Part shown: one piece after another, positions 24,343 to 37,953 of the stretch
How the letters are laid out: each line of letters begins with the position of its first letter
How positions within the stretch are numbered: position 1 is the first letter of the stretch
From: Limanda limanda
Lineage: Eukaryota > Chordata > Actinopteri > Pleuronectiformes > Pleuronectidae
Assembly (NCBI RefSeq): GCF_963576545.1
Contig: NW_026870578.1
Location: 186,001-250,000, forward strand
DNA: 64,000 nucleotides
Direction: 5' to 3'
Made by a program: the position numbers and the translations under genes
The notes under the pieces: model-generated
Database searches by the model: none
The model's input: only the letters and a program-made list of their open reading frames with translations
What the model was told of the DNA's origin: nothing

Positions 24343-27300
24343 CCCATTTAGTGGGGGTAGAGCCTACTTGCAAGTCTCTCCGACCTTCACAAAAAAAGTT
24401 ATTCAAGAATATCTCTTTCTCCTATGTGCTTTCATCCCTAACCCTAACCCTAACCCTTCCGAAAGTCGGAGAAGCTCAAGGATGGTACCGATCGATGCGC
24501 GCTACCCCATTTAGTGGGGGTAGAGCCTACTTGCAAGTCTCTCCGACCTTCACAAAAAAAGTTATTCAAGAATATCTCTTTCTCCTATGTGCTTTCATCC
24601 CTAACCCTAACCCTAACCCTTCCGAAAGTCGGAGAAGCTCAAGGATGGTACCGATCGATGCGCGCAACCCCATTTAGTGGGGGTAGAGCCTACTTGCAAG
24701 TCTCTCCGACCTTCACAAAAAAAGTTATTCAAGAATATCTCCTCAGATTTGGGGGAATTTCGTCGGTCGACCTCTTCCGAAGGTCGTACAAGCTCGGGGA
24801 TGGTACCAATCGATCCGCAGGACCCAAATTAGTCCAGATGCAACCACTTTCCAAGTCTCTCCGACCTTCACAAAAAAGGTTATTCAAGAATATCTCTTTC
24901 TCCTATGTGCTTTCATCCCTAACCCTAACCCTAACCCTTCCGAAAGTCGGAGAAGCTCAAGGATGGTACCGATCGATGCGCGCTACCCCATTTAGTGGGG
25001 GTAGAGCCTACTTGCAAGTCTCTCCGACCTTCACAAAAAAAGTTATTCAAGAATATCTCTTTCTCCTATGTGCTTTCATCCCTAACCCTAACCCTAACCC
25101 TTCCGAAAGTCGGAGAAGCTCAAGGATGGTACCGATCGATGCGCGCAACCCCATTTAGTGGGGGTAGAGCCTACTTGCAAGTCTCTCCGACCTTCACAAA
25201 AAAAGTTATTCAAGAATATCTCCTCAGATTTGGGGGAATTTCGTCGGTCGACCTCTTCCGAAGGTCGTACAAGCTCGGGGATGGTACCAATCGATCTGCA
25301 GGACCCAAATTAGTCCAGATGCAACCACTTTCCAAGTCTCTCCGACCTTCACAAAAAAAGTTATTCAAGAATATCTCTTTCTCCTATGTGCTTTCATCCC
25401 TAACCCTAACCCTAACCCTTCCGAAAGTCGGAGAAGCTCAAGGATGGTACCGATCGATGCGCGCTACCCCATTTAGTGGGGGTAGAGCCTACTTGCAAGT
25501 CTCTCCGACCTTCACAAAAAAAGTTATTCAAGAATATCTCTTTCTCCTATGTGCTTTCATCCCTAACCCTAACCCTAACCCTTCCGAAAGTCGGAGAAGC
25601 TCAAGGATGGTACCGATCGATGCGCGCTACCCCATTTAGTGGGGGTAGAGCCTACTTGCAAGTCTCTCCTACCTTCACAAAAAAAGTTATTCAAGAATAT
25701 CTCCTCAGATTTGGGGGAATTTCGTCGGTCGACCTCTTCCGAAGGTCGTACAAGCTCGGGGATGGTACCAATCGATCCGCAGGACCCAAATTAGTCCAGA
25801 TGCAACCACTTTCCAAGTCTCTCCGACCTTCACAAAAAAAGTTATTCAAGAATATCTCTTTCTCCTATGTGCTTTCATCCCTAACCCTAACCCTAACCCT
25901 TCCGAAAGTCGGAGAAGCTCAAGGATGGTACCGATCGATGCGCGCTACCCCATTTAGTGGGGGTAGAGCCTACTTGCAAGTCTCTCCGACCTTCACAAAA
26001 AAAGTTATTCAAGAATATCTCTTTCTCCTATGTGCTTTCATCCCTAACCCTAACCCTAACCCTTCCGAAAGTCGGAGAAGCTCAAGGATGGTACTGATCG
26101 ATGCGCGCTACCCCATTTAGTGGGGGTAGAGCCTACTTGCAAGTCTCTCCGACCTTCACAAAAAAAGTTATTCAAGAATATCTCTTTCTCCTATGTGCTT
26201 TCATCCCTAACCCTAACCCTAACCCTTCCGAAAGTCGGAGAAGCTCAAGGATGGTACCGATCGATGCGCGCAACCCCATTTAGTGGGGGTAGAGCCTACT
26301 TGCAAGTCTCTCCGACCTTCACAAAAAAAGTTATTCAAGAATATCTCCTCAGATTTGGGGGAATTTCGTCGGTCGACCTCTTCCGAAGGTCGTACAAGCT
26401 CGGGGATGGTACCAATCGATCTGCAGGACCCAAATTAGTCCAGATGCAACCACTTTCCAAGTCTCTCCGACCTTCACAAAAAAAGTTATTCAAGAATATC
26501 TCTTTCTCCTATGTGCTTTCATCCCTAACCCTAACCCTAACCCTTCCGAAAGTCGGAGAAGCTCAAGGATGGTACCGATCGATGCGCGCTACCCCATTTA
26601 GTGGGGGTAGAGCCTACTTGCAAGTCTCTCCGACCTTCACAAAAAAAGTTATTCAAGAATATCTCCTCAGATTTGGGGGAATTTCGTCGGTCGACCTCTT
26701 CCGAAGGTCGTACAAGCTCGGGGATGGTACCAATCGATCCGCAGGACCCAAATTAGTCCAGATGCAACCACTTTCCAAGTCTCTCCGACCTTCACAAAAA
26801 AAGTTATTCAAGAATATCTCTTTCTCCTATGTGCTTTCATCCCTAACCCTAACCCTAACCCTTCCGAAAGTCGGAGAAGCTCAAGGATGGTACCGATCGA
26901 TGCGCGCTACCCCATTTAGTGGGGGTAGAGCCTACTTGCAAGTCTCTCCGACCTTCACAAAAGAAGTTATTCAAGAATATCTCCTCAGATTTGGGGGAAT
27001 TTCGTCGGTCGACCTCTTCCGAAGGTCGTACAAGCTCGGGGATGGTACCAATCGATCCGCAGGACCCAAATTAGTCCAGATGCAACCACTTTCCAAGTCT
27101 CTCCGACCTTCACAAAAAAAGTTATTCAAGAATATCTCTTTCTCCTATGTGCTTTCATCCCTAACCCTAACCCTAACCCTTCCGAAAGTCGGAGAAGCTC
27201 AAGGATGGTACCGATCGATGCGCGCTACCCCATTTAGTGGGGGTAGAGCCTACTTGCAAGTCTCTCCGACCTTCACAAAAAAAGTTATTCAAGAATATCT

Positions 27301-30300
27301 CTTTCTCCTATGTGCTTTCATCCCTAACCCTAACCCTAACCCTTCCGAAAGTCGGAGAAGCTCAAGGATGGTACCGATCGATGTGCGCTACCCCATTTAG
27401 TGGGGGTAGAGCCTACTTGCAAGTCTCTCCGACCTTCACAAAAAAAGTTATTCAAGAATATCTCCTCAGATTTGGGGGAATTTCGTCGGTCGACCTCTTC
27501 CGAAGGTCGTACAAGCTCGGAAATGGTACCAATCGATCCGCAGGACCCAAATTAGTCCAGATGCAACCACTTTCCAAGTCTCTCCGACCTTCACAAAAAA
27601 AGTTATTCAAGAATATCTCTTTCTCCTATGTGCTTTCATCCCTAACCCTAACCCTAACCCTTCCGAAAGTCGGAGAAGCTCAAGGATGGTACCGATCGAT
27701 GTGCGCTACCCCATTTAGTGGGGGTAGAGCCTACTTGCAAGTCTCTCCGACCTTCACAAAAAAAGTTATTCAAGAATATCTCTTTCTCCTATGTGCTTTC
27801 ATCCCTAACCCTAACCCTAACCCTTCCGAAAGTCGGAGAAGCTCAAGGATGGTACCGATCGATGCGCGCTACCCCATTTAGTGGGGGTAGAGCCTACTTG
27901 CAAGTCTCTCCGACCTTCACAAAAAAAGTTATTCAAGAATATCTCTTTCTCCTATGTGCTTTCATCCCTAACCCTAACCCTAACCCTTCCGAAAGTCGGA
28001 GAAGCTCAAGGATGGTACCGATCGATGCGCGCTACCCCATTTAGTGGGGGTAGAGCCTACTTGCAAGTCTCTCCGACCTTCACAAAAAAAGTTATTCAAG
28101 AATATCTCTTTCTCCTATGTGCTTTCATCCCTAACCCTAACCCTAACCCTTCCGAAAGTCGGAGAAGCTCAAAGATGGTACCGATCGATGCGCGCAACCC
28201 CATTTAGTGGGGGTAGAGCCTACTTGCAAGTCTCTCCGACCTTCACAAAAAAAGTTATTCAAGAATATCTCCTCAGATTTGGGGGAATTTCGTCGGTCGA
28301 CCTCTTCCGAAGGTCGTACAAGCTCGGGGATGGTACCAATCGATCAGCAGGACCCAAATTAGTCCAGATGCAACCACTTTCCAAGTCTCTCCGACCTTCA
28401 CAAAAAAAGTTATTCAAGAATATCTCTTTCTCCTATGTGCTTTCATCCCTAACCCTAACCCTAACCCTTCCGAAAGTCGGAGAAGCTCAAGGATGGTACC
28501 GATCGATGTGCGCTACCCCATTTAGTGGGGGTAGAGCCTACTTGCAAGTCTCTCCGACCTTCACAAAAAAAGTTATTCAAGAATATCTCCTCAGATTTGG
28601 GGGAATTTCGTCGGTCGACCTCTTCCGAAGGTCGTACAAGCTCGGAAATGGTACCAATCGATCCGCAGGACCCAAATTAGTCCAGATGCAACCACTTTCC
28701 AAGTCTCTCCGACCTTCACAAAAAAAGTTATTCAAGAATATCTCTTTCTCCTATGTGCTTTCATCCCTAACCCTAACCCTAACCCTTCCGAAAGTCGGAG
28801 AAGCTCAAGGATGGTACCGATCGATGTGCGCTACCCCATTTAGTGGGGGTAGAGCCTACTTGCAAGTCTCTCCGACCTTCACAAAAAAAGTTATTCAAGA
28901 ATATCTCTTTCTCCTATGTGCTTTCATCCCTAACCCTAACCCTAACCCTTCCGAAAGTCGGAGAAGCTCAAGGATGGTACCGATCGATGCGCGCTACCCC
29001 ATTTAGTGGGGGTAGAGCCTACTTGCAAGTCTCTCCGACCTTCACAAAAAAAGTTATTCAAGAATATCTCTTTCTCCTATGTGCTTTCATCCCTAACCCT
29101 AACCCTAACCCTTCCGAAAGTCGGAGAAGCTCAAGGATGGTACCGATCGATGCGCGCAACCCCATTTAGTGGGGGTAGAGCCTACTTGCAAGTCTCTCCG
29201 ACCTTCACAAAAAAAGTTATTCAAGAATATCTCCTCAGATTTGGGGGAATTTCGTCGGTCGACCTCTTCCGAAGGTCGTACAAGCTCGGGGATGGTACCA
29301 ATCGATCCGCAGGACCCAAATTAGTCCAGATGCAACCACTTTCCAAGTCTCTCCGACCTTCACAAAAAAAGTTATTCAAGAATATCTCTTTCTCCTATGT
29401 GCTTTCATCCCTAACCCTAACCCTAACCCTTCCGAAAGTCGGAGAAGCTCAAGGATGGTACCGATCGATGCGCGCTACCCCATTTAGTGGGGGTAGAGCC
29501 TACTTGCAAGTCTCTCCGACCTTCACAAAAAAAGTTATTCAAGAATATCTCCTCAGATTTGGGGGAATTTCGTCGGTCGACCTCTTCCGAAGGTCGTACA
29601 AGCTCGGGGATGGTACCAATCGATCCGCAGGACCCAAATTAGTCCAGATGCAACCACTTTCCAAGTCTCTCCGACCTTCACAAAAAAAGTTATTCAAGAA
29701 TATCTCTTTCTCCTATGTGCTTTCATCCCTAACCCTAACCCTAACCCTTCCGAAAGTCGGAGAAGCTCAAGGATGGTACCGATCGATGCGCGCTACCCCA
29801 TTTAGTGGGGGTAGAGCCTACTTGCAAGTCTCTCCGACCTTCACAAAAGAAGTTATTCAAGAATATCTCCTCAGATTTGGGGGAATTTCGTCGGTCGACC
29901 TCTTCCGAAGGTCGTACAAGCTCGGGGATGGTACCAATCGATCCGCAGGACCCAAATTAGTCCAGATGCAACCACTTTCCAAGTCTCTCCGACCTTCACA
30001 AAAAAAGTTATTCAAGAATATCTCTTTCTCCTATGTGCTTTCATCCCTAACCCTAACCCTAACCCTTCCGAAAGTCGGAGAAGCTCAAGGATGGTACCGA
30101 TCGATGCGCGCTACCCCATTTAGTGGGGGTAGAGCCTACTTGCAAGTCTCTCCGACCTTCACAAAAAAAGTTATTCAAGAATATCTCTTTCTCCTATGTG
30201 CTTTCATCCCTAACCCTAACCCTAACCCTTCCGAAAGTCGGAGAAGCTCAAGGATGGTACCGATCGATGTGCGCTACCCCATTTAGTGGGGGTAGAGCCT

Positions 30301-33300
30301 ACTTGCAAGTCTCTCCGACCTTCACAAAAAAAGTTATTCAAGAATATCTCCTCAGATTTGGGGGAATTTCGTCGGTCGACCTCTTCCGAAGGTCGTACAA
30401 GCTCGGAAATGGTACCAATCGATCCGCAGGACCCAAATTAGTCCAGATGCAACCACTTTCCAAGTCTCTCCGACCTTCACAAAAAAAGTTATTCAAGAAT
30501 ATCTCTTTCTCCTATGTGCTTTCATCCCTAACCCTAACCCTTCCGAAAGTCGGAGAAGCTCAAGGATGGTACCGATCGATGCGCGCTACCCCATTTAGTG
30601 GGGGTAGAGCCTACTTGCAAGTCTCTCCGACCTTCACAAAAAAGGTTATTCAAGAATATCTCTTTCTCCTATGTGCTTTCATCCCTAACCCTAACCCTAA
30701 CCCTTCCGAAAGTCGGAGAAGCTCAAGGATGGTACCGATCGATGCGCGCTACCCCATTTAGTGGGGGTAGAGCCTACTTGCAAGTCTCTCCGACCTTCAC
30801 AAAAAAAGTTATTCAAGAATATCTCCTCAGATTTGGGGGAATTTCGTCGGTCGACCTCTTCCGAAGGTCGTACAAGCTCGGGGATGGTAACAATCGATCC
30901 GCAGGACCCAAATTAGTCCAGATGCAACCACTTTCCAAGTCTCTCCGACCTTCACAAAAAAAGTTATTCAAGAATATCTCTTTCTCCTATGTGCTTTCAT
31001 CCCTAACCCTAACCCTAACCCTTCCGAAAGTCGGAGAAGCTCAAGGATGGTACCAATCGATGCGCGCTACCCCATTTAGTGGGGGTAGAGCCTACTTGCA
31101 AGTCTCTCCGACCTTCACAAAAAAAGTTATTCAAGAATATCTCCTCAGATTTGGGGGAATTTCGTCGGTCGACCTCTTCCGAAGGTCGTACAAGCTCGGG
31201 GATGGTACCAATCGATCCGCAGGACCCAAATTAGTCCAGATGCAACCACTTTCCAAGTCTCTCCGACCTTCACAAAAAAAGTTATTCAAGAATATCTCTT
31301 TCTCCTATGTGCTTTCATCCCTAACCCTAACCCTAACCCTTCCGAAAGTCGGAGAAGCTCAAGGATGGTACCGATCGATGCGCGCTACCCCATTTAGTGG
31401 GGGTAGAGCCTACTTGCAAGTCTCTCCGACCTTCACAAAAAAAGTTATTCAAGAATATCTCTTTCTCCTATGTGCTTTCATCCCTAACCCTAACCCTAAC
31501 CCTTCCGAAAGTCGGAGAAGCTCAAGGATGGTACCGATCGATGCGCGCTACCCCATTTAGTGGGGGTAGAGCCTACTTGCAAGTCTCTCCTACCTTCACA
31601 AAAAAAGTTATTCAAGAATATCTCCTCAGATTTGGGGGAATTTCGTCGGTCGACCTCTTCCGAAGGTCGTACAAGCTCGGGGATGGTACCAATCGATCCG
31701 CAGGACCCAAATTAGTCCAGATGCAACCACTTTCCAAGTCTCTCCGACCTTCACAAAAAAAGTTATTCAAGAATATCTCTTTCTCCTATGTGCTTTCATC
31801 CCTAACCCTAACCCTAACCCTTCCGAAAGTCGGAGAAGCTCAAGGATGGTACCGATCGATGCGCGCTACCCCATTTAGTGGGGGTAGAGCCTACTTGCAA
31901 GTCTCTCCGACCTTCACAAAAAAAGTTATTCAAGAATATCTCTTTCTCCTATGTGCTTTCATCCCTAACCCTAACCCTAACCCTTCCGAAAGTCGGAGAA
32001 GCTCAAGGATGGTACCGATCGATGCGCGCTACCCCATTTAGTGGGGGTAGAGCCTACTTGCAAGTCTCTCCGACCTTCACAAAAAAAGTTATTCAAGAAT
32101 ATCTCTTTCTCCTATGTGCTTTCATCCCTAACCCTAACCCTAACCCTTCCGAAAGTCGGAGAAGCTCAAGGATGGTACCGATCGATGCGCGCAACCCCAT
32201 TTAGTGGGGGTAGAGCCTACTTGCAAGTCTCTCCGACCTTCACAAAAAAAGTTATTCAAGAATATCTCCTCAGATTTGGGGGAATTTCGTCGGTCGACCT
32301 CTTCCGAAGGTCGTACAAGCTCGGGGATGGTACCAATCGATCAGCAGGACCCAAATTAGTCCAGATGCAACCACTTTCCAAGTCTCTCCGACCTTCACAA
32401 AAAAAGTTATTCAAGAATATCTCTTTCTCCTATGTGCTTTCATCCCTAACCCTAACCCTAACCCTTCCGAAAGTCGGAGAAGCTCAAGGATGGTACCGAT
32501 CGATGCGCGCTACCCCATTTAGTGGGGGTAGAGCCTACTTGCAAGTCTCTCCGACCTTCACAAAAAAAGTTATTCAAGAATATCTCCTCAGATTTGGGGG
32601 AATTTCGTCGGTCGACCTCTTCCGAAGGTCGTACAAGCTCGGGGATGGTACCAATCGATCCGCAGGACCCAAATTAGTCCAGATGCAACCACTTTCCAAG
32701 TCTCTCCGACCTTCACAAAAAAAGTTATTCAAGAATATCTCTTTCTCCTATGTGCTTTCATCCCTAACCCTAACCCTAACCCTTCCGAAAGTCGGAGAAG
32801 CTCAAGGATGGTACCGATCGATGCGCGCTACCCCATTTAGTGGGGGTAGAGCCTACTTGCAAGTCTCTCCGACCTTCACAAAAGAAGTTATTCAAGAATA
32901 TCTCCTCAGATTTGGGGGAATTTCGTCGGTCGACCTCTTCCGAAGGTCGTACAAGCTCGGGGATGGTACCAATCGATCCGCAGGACCCAAATTAGTCCAG
33001 ATGCAACCACTTTCCAAGTCTCTCCGACCTTCACAAAAAAAGTTATTCAAGAATATCTCTTTCTCCTATGTGCTTTCATCCCTAACCCTAACCCTAACCC
33101 TTCCGAAAGTCGGAGAAGCTCAAGGATGGTACCGATCGATGCGCGCTACCCCATTTAGTGGGGGTAGAGCCTACTTGCAAGTCTCTCCGACCTTCACAAA
33201 AAAAGTTATTCAAGAATATCTCTTTCTCCTATGTGCTTTCATCCCTAACCCTAACCCTAACCCTTCCGAAAGTCGGAGAAGCTCAAGGATGGTACCGATC

Positions 33301-35554
33301 GATGTGCGCTACCCCATTTAGTGGGGGTAGAGCCTACTTGCAAGTCTCTCCGACCTTCACAAAAAAAGTTATTCAAGAATATCTCCTCAGATTTGGGGGA
33401 ATTTCGTCGGTCGACCTCTTCCGAAGGTCGTACAAGCTCGGGGATGGTACCAATCGATCCGCAGGACCCAAATTAGTCCAGATGCAACCACTTTCCAAGT
33501 CTCTCCGACCTTCACAAAAAAAGTTATTCAAGAATATCTCTTTCTCCTATGTGCTTTCATCCCTAACCCTAACCCTAACCCTTCCGAAAGTCGGAGAAGC
33601 TCAAGGATGGTACCGATCGATGCGCGCTACCCCATTTAGTGGGGGTAGAGCCTACTTGCAAGTCTCTCCGACCTTCACAAAAAAGGTTATTCAAGAATAT
33701 CTCTTTCTCCTATGTGCTTTCATCCCTAACCCTAACCCTAACCCTTCCGAAAGTCGGAGAAGCTCAAGGATGGTACCGATCGATGCGCGCTACCCCATTT
33801 AGTGGGGGTAGAGCCTACTTGCAAGTCTCTCCGACCTTCACAAAAAAAGTTATTCAAGAATATCTCCTCAGATTTGGGGGAATTTCGTCGGTCGACCTCT
33901 TCCGAAGGTCGTACAAGCTCGGGGATGGTAACAATCGATCCGCAGGACCCAAATTAGTCCAGATGCAACCACTTTCCAAGTCTCTCCGACCTTCACAAAA
34001 AAAGTTATTCAAGAATATCTCTTTCTCCTATGTGCTTTCATCCCTAACCCTAACCCTAACCCTTCCGAAAGTCGGAGAAGCTCAAGGATGGTACCGATCG
34101 ATGCGCGCTACCCCATTTAGTGGGGGTAGAGCCTACTTGCAAGTCTCTCCGACCTTCACAAAAAAAGTTATTCAAGAATATCTCTTTCTCCTATGTGCTT
34201 TCATCCCTAACCCTAACCCTAACCCTTCCGAAAGTCGGAGAAGCTCAAGGATGGTACCGATCGATGCGCGCTACCCCATTTAGTGGGGGTAGAGCCTACT
34301 TGCAAGTCTCTCCGACCTTCACAAAAAAAGTTATTCAAGAATATCTCTTTCTCCTATGTGCTTTCATCCCTAACCCTAACCCTAACCCTTCCGAAAGTCG
34401 GAGAAGCTCAAGGATGGTACCGATCGATGCGCGCAACCCCATTTAGTGGGGGTAGAGCCTACTTGCAAGTCTCTCCGACCTTCACAAAAAAAGTTATTCA
34501 AGAATATCTCCTCAGATTTGGGGGAATTTCGTCGGTCGACCTCTTCCGAAGGTCGTACAAGCTCGGGGATGGTACCAATCGATCCGCAGGACCCAAATTA
34601 GTCCAGATGCAACCACTTTCCAAGTCTCTCCGACCTTCACAAAAAAAGTTATTCAAGAATATCTCTTTCTCCTATGTGCTTTCATCCCTAACCCTAACCC
34701 TAACCCTTCCGAAAGTCGGAGAAGCTCAAGGATGGTACTGATCGATGCTCGCTACCCCATTTAGTGGGGGTAGAGCCTACTTGCAAGTCTCTCCGACCTT
34801 CACAAAAAAAGTTATTCAAGAATATCTCTTTCTCCTATGTGCTTTCATCCCTAACCCTAACCCTAACCCTTCCAAAAGTCGGAGAAGCTCAAGGATGGTA
34901 CCGATCGATGCGCGCTACCCCATTTAGTGGGGGTAGAGCCTACTTGCAAGTCTCTCCGACCTTCACAAAAAAAGTTATTCAAGAATATCTCCTCAGATTT
35001 GGGGGAATTTCGTCGGTCGACCTATTCCGAAGGTCGTACAAGCTCGGGGATGGTACCAATCGATCCGCAGGACCCAAATTAGTCCAGATGCAACCACTTT
35101 CCAAGTCTCTCCGACCTTCACAAAAAAAGTTATTCAAGAATATCTCTTTCTCCTATGTGCTTTCATCCCTAACCCTAACCCTAACCCTTCCGAAAGTCGG
35201 AGAAGCTCAAGGATGGTACCGATCGATGCGCGCTACCCCATTTAGTGGGGGTAGAGCCTACTTGCAAGTCTCTCCGACCTTCACAAAAGAAGTTATTCAA
35301 GAATATCTCCTCAGATTTGGGGGAATTTCGTCGGTCGACCTCTTCCGAAGGTCGTACAAGCTCGGGGATGGTACCAATCGATCCGCAGGACCCAAATTAG
35401 TCCAGATGCAACCACTTTCCAAGTCTCTCCGACCTTCACAAAAAAAGTTATTCAAGAATATCTCTTTCTCATATGTGCTTTCATCCCTAACCCTAACCCT
35501 AACCCTTCCGAAAGTCGGAGAAGCTCAAGGATGGTACCGATCGATGCGCGCTAC
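24343..35554 (+). repeat. Higher-order unit P, copy 2 (11,212 bp)
   Basis: Blocks are 24343: A2BC; 24987: ABC; 25468: ABC; 25949: A2(BC)3; 27229: ABC; 27710: A3(BC)2; 28835: A2(BC)3; 30115: ABC short tract; 30590: A(BC)2; 31389: ABC; 31870: A2(BC)3; 33150: ABC; 33631: ABC; 34112: A2BC; 34756: A(BC)2. Block order and length are identical to 5292-16503. What follows is not the expected start of Q but its interior (see 35555). Confidence 0.9.
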
Positions 35555-37953
35555 CCCATTTAGTGGGGGTAGAGCCTACTTGCAAGTCTCTCCGACCTTC
35601 ACAAAAAAAGTTATTCAAGAATATCTCTTTCTCCTATGTGCTTTCATCCCTAACCCTAACCCTAACCCTTCCGAAAGTCGGAGAAGCTCAAGGATGGTAC
35701 CGATCGATGCGCGCAACCCCATTTAGTGGGGGTAGAGCCTACTTGCAAGTCTCTCCGACCTTCACAAAAAAAGTTATTCAAGAATATCTCCTCAGATTTG
35801 GGGGAATTTCGTCGGTCGACCTCTTCCGAAGGTCGTACAAGCTCGGGGATGGTACCAATCGATCCGCAGGACCCAAATTAGTCCAGATGCAACCACTTTC
35901 CAAGTCTCTCCGACCTTCACAAAAAAGGTTATTCAAGAATATCTCTTTCTCCTATGTGCTTTCATCCCTAACCCTAACCCTAACCCTTCCGAAAGTCGGA
36001 GAAGCTCAAGGATGGTACCGATCGATGCGCGCTACCCCATTTAGTGGGGGTAGAGCCTACTTGCAAGTCTCTCCGACCTTCACAAAAAAAGTTATTCAAG
36101 AATATCTCTTTCTCCTATGTGCTTTCATCCCTAACCCTAACCCTAACCCTTCCGAAAGTCGGAGAAGCTCAAGGATGGTACCGATCGATGCGCGCAACCC
36201 CATTTAGTGGGGGTAGAGCCTACTTGCAAGTCTCTCCGACCATCACAAAAAAAGTTATTCAAGAATATCTCCTCAGATTTGGGGGAATTTCGTCGGTCGA
36301 CCTCTTCCGAAGGTCGTACAAGCTCGGGGATGGTACCAATCGATCTGCAGGACCCAAATTAGTCCAGATGCAACCACTTTCCAAGTCTCTCCGACCTTCA
36401 CAAAAAAAGTTATTCAAGAATATCTCTTTCTCCTATGTGCTTTCATCCCTAACCCTAACCCTAACCCTTCCGAAAGTCGGAGAAGCTCAAGGATGGTACC
36501 GATCGATGCGCGCTACCCCATTTAGTGGGGGTAGAGCCTACTTGCAAGTCTCTCCGACCTTCACAAAAAAAGTTATTCAAGAATATCTCTTTCTCCTATG
36601 TGCTTTCATCCCTAACCCTAACCCTAACCCTTCCGAAAGTCGGAGAAGCTCAAGGATGGTACCGATCGATGCGCGCTACCCCATTTAGTGGGGGTAGAGC
36701 CTACTTGCAAGTCTCTCCTACCTTCACAAAAAAAGTTATTCAAGAATATCTCCTCAGATTTGGGGGAATTTCGTCGGTCGACCTCTTCCGAAGGTCGTAC
36801 AAGCTCGGGGATGGTACCAATCGATCCGCAGGACCCAAATTAGTCCAGATGCAACCACTTTCCAAGTCTCTCCGACCTTCACAAAAAAAGTTATTCAAGA
36901 ATATCTCTTTCTCCTATGTGCTTTCATCCCTAACCCTAACCCTTCCGAAAGTCGGAGAAGCTCAAGGATGGTACCGATCGATGCGCGCTACCCCATTTAG
37001 TGGGGGTAGAGCCTACTTGCAAGTCTCTCCGACCTTCACAAAAAAAGTTATTCAAGAATATCTCTTTCTCCTATGTGCTTTCATCCCTAACCCTAACCCT
37101 AACCCTTCCGAAAGTCGGAGAAGCTCAAGGATGGTACTGATCGATGCGCGCTACCCCATTTAGTGGGGGTAGAGCCTACTTGCAAGTCTCTCCGACCTTC
37201 ACAAAAAAAGTTATTCAAGAATATCTCTTTCTCCTATGTGCTTTCATCCCTAACCCTAACCCTAACCCTTCCGAAAGTCGGAGAAGCTCAAGGATGGTAC
37301 CGATCGATGCGCGCAACCCCATTTAGTGGGGGTAGAGCCTACTTGCAAGTCTCTCCGACCTTCACAAAAAAAGTTATTCAAGAATATCTCCTCAGATTTG
37401 GGGGAATTTCGTCGGTCGACCTCTTCCGAAGGTCGTACAAGCTCGGGGATGGTACCAATCGATCCGCAGGACCCAAATTAGTCCAGATGCAACCACTTTC
37501 CAAGTCTCTCCGACCTTCACAAAAAAAGTTATTCAAGAATATCTCTTTCTCCTATGTGCTTTCATCCCTAACCCTAACCCTAACCCTTCCGAAAGTCGGA
37601 GAAGCTCAAGGATGGTACCGATCGATGCGCGCTACCCCATTTAGTGGGGGTAGAGCCTACTTGCAAGTCTCTCCGACCTTCACAAAAAAAGTTATTCAAG
37701 AATATCTCCTCAGATTTGGGGGAATTTCGTCGGTCGACCTCTTCCGAAGGTCGTACAAGCTCGGGGATGGTACCAATCGATCCGCAGGACCCAAATTAGT
37801 CCAGATGCAACCACTTTCCAAGTCTCTCCGACCTTCACAAAAAAAGTTATTCAAGAATATCTCTTTCTCCTATGTGCTTTCATCCCTAACCCTAACCCTA
37901 ACCCTTCCGAAAGTCGGAGAAGCTCAAGGATGGTACCGATCGATGCGCGCTAC
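35555..37953 (+). repeat. Shortened and rearranged Q unit (2,399 bp)
   Basis: Blocks are 35555: ABC; 36036: ABC; 36517: ABC short tract; 36992: A2(BC)2. These match 17629 onward at offset 17,926, sharing ACCATCAC (18315/36241), CTCCTACC (18791/36717), the 6 bp loss (19002/36928) and TACTGATC (near 19210/37136). Relative to Q, the first 1,125 bp (16504-17628: A2BC plus ABC) are missing. The A2(BC)3 block at 19066 has become A2(BC)2, and the array then jumps back to the P tail at 37954. Both junctions keep monomer register, as expected for unequal exchange between homologous monomers. Confidence 0.82.
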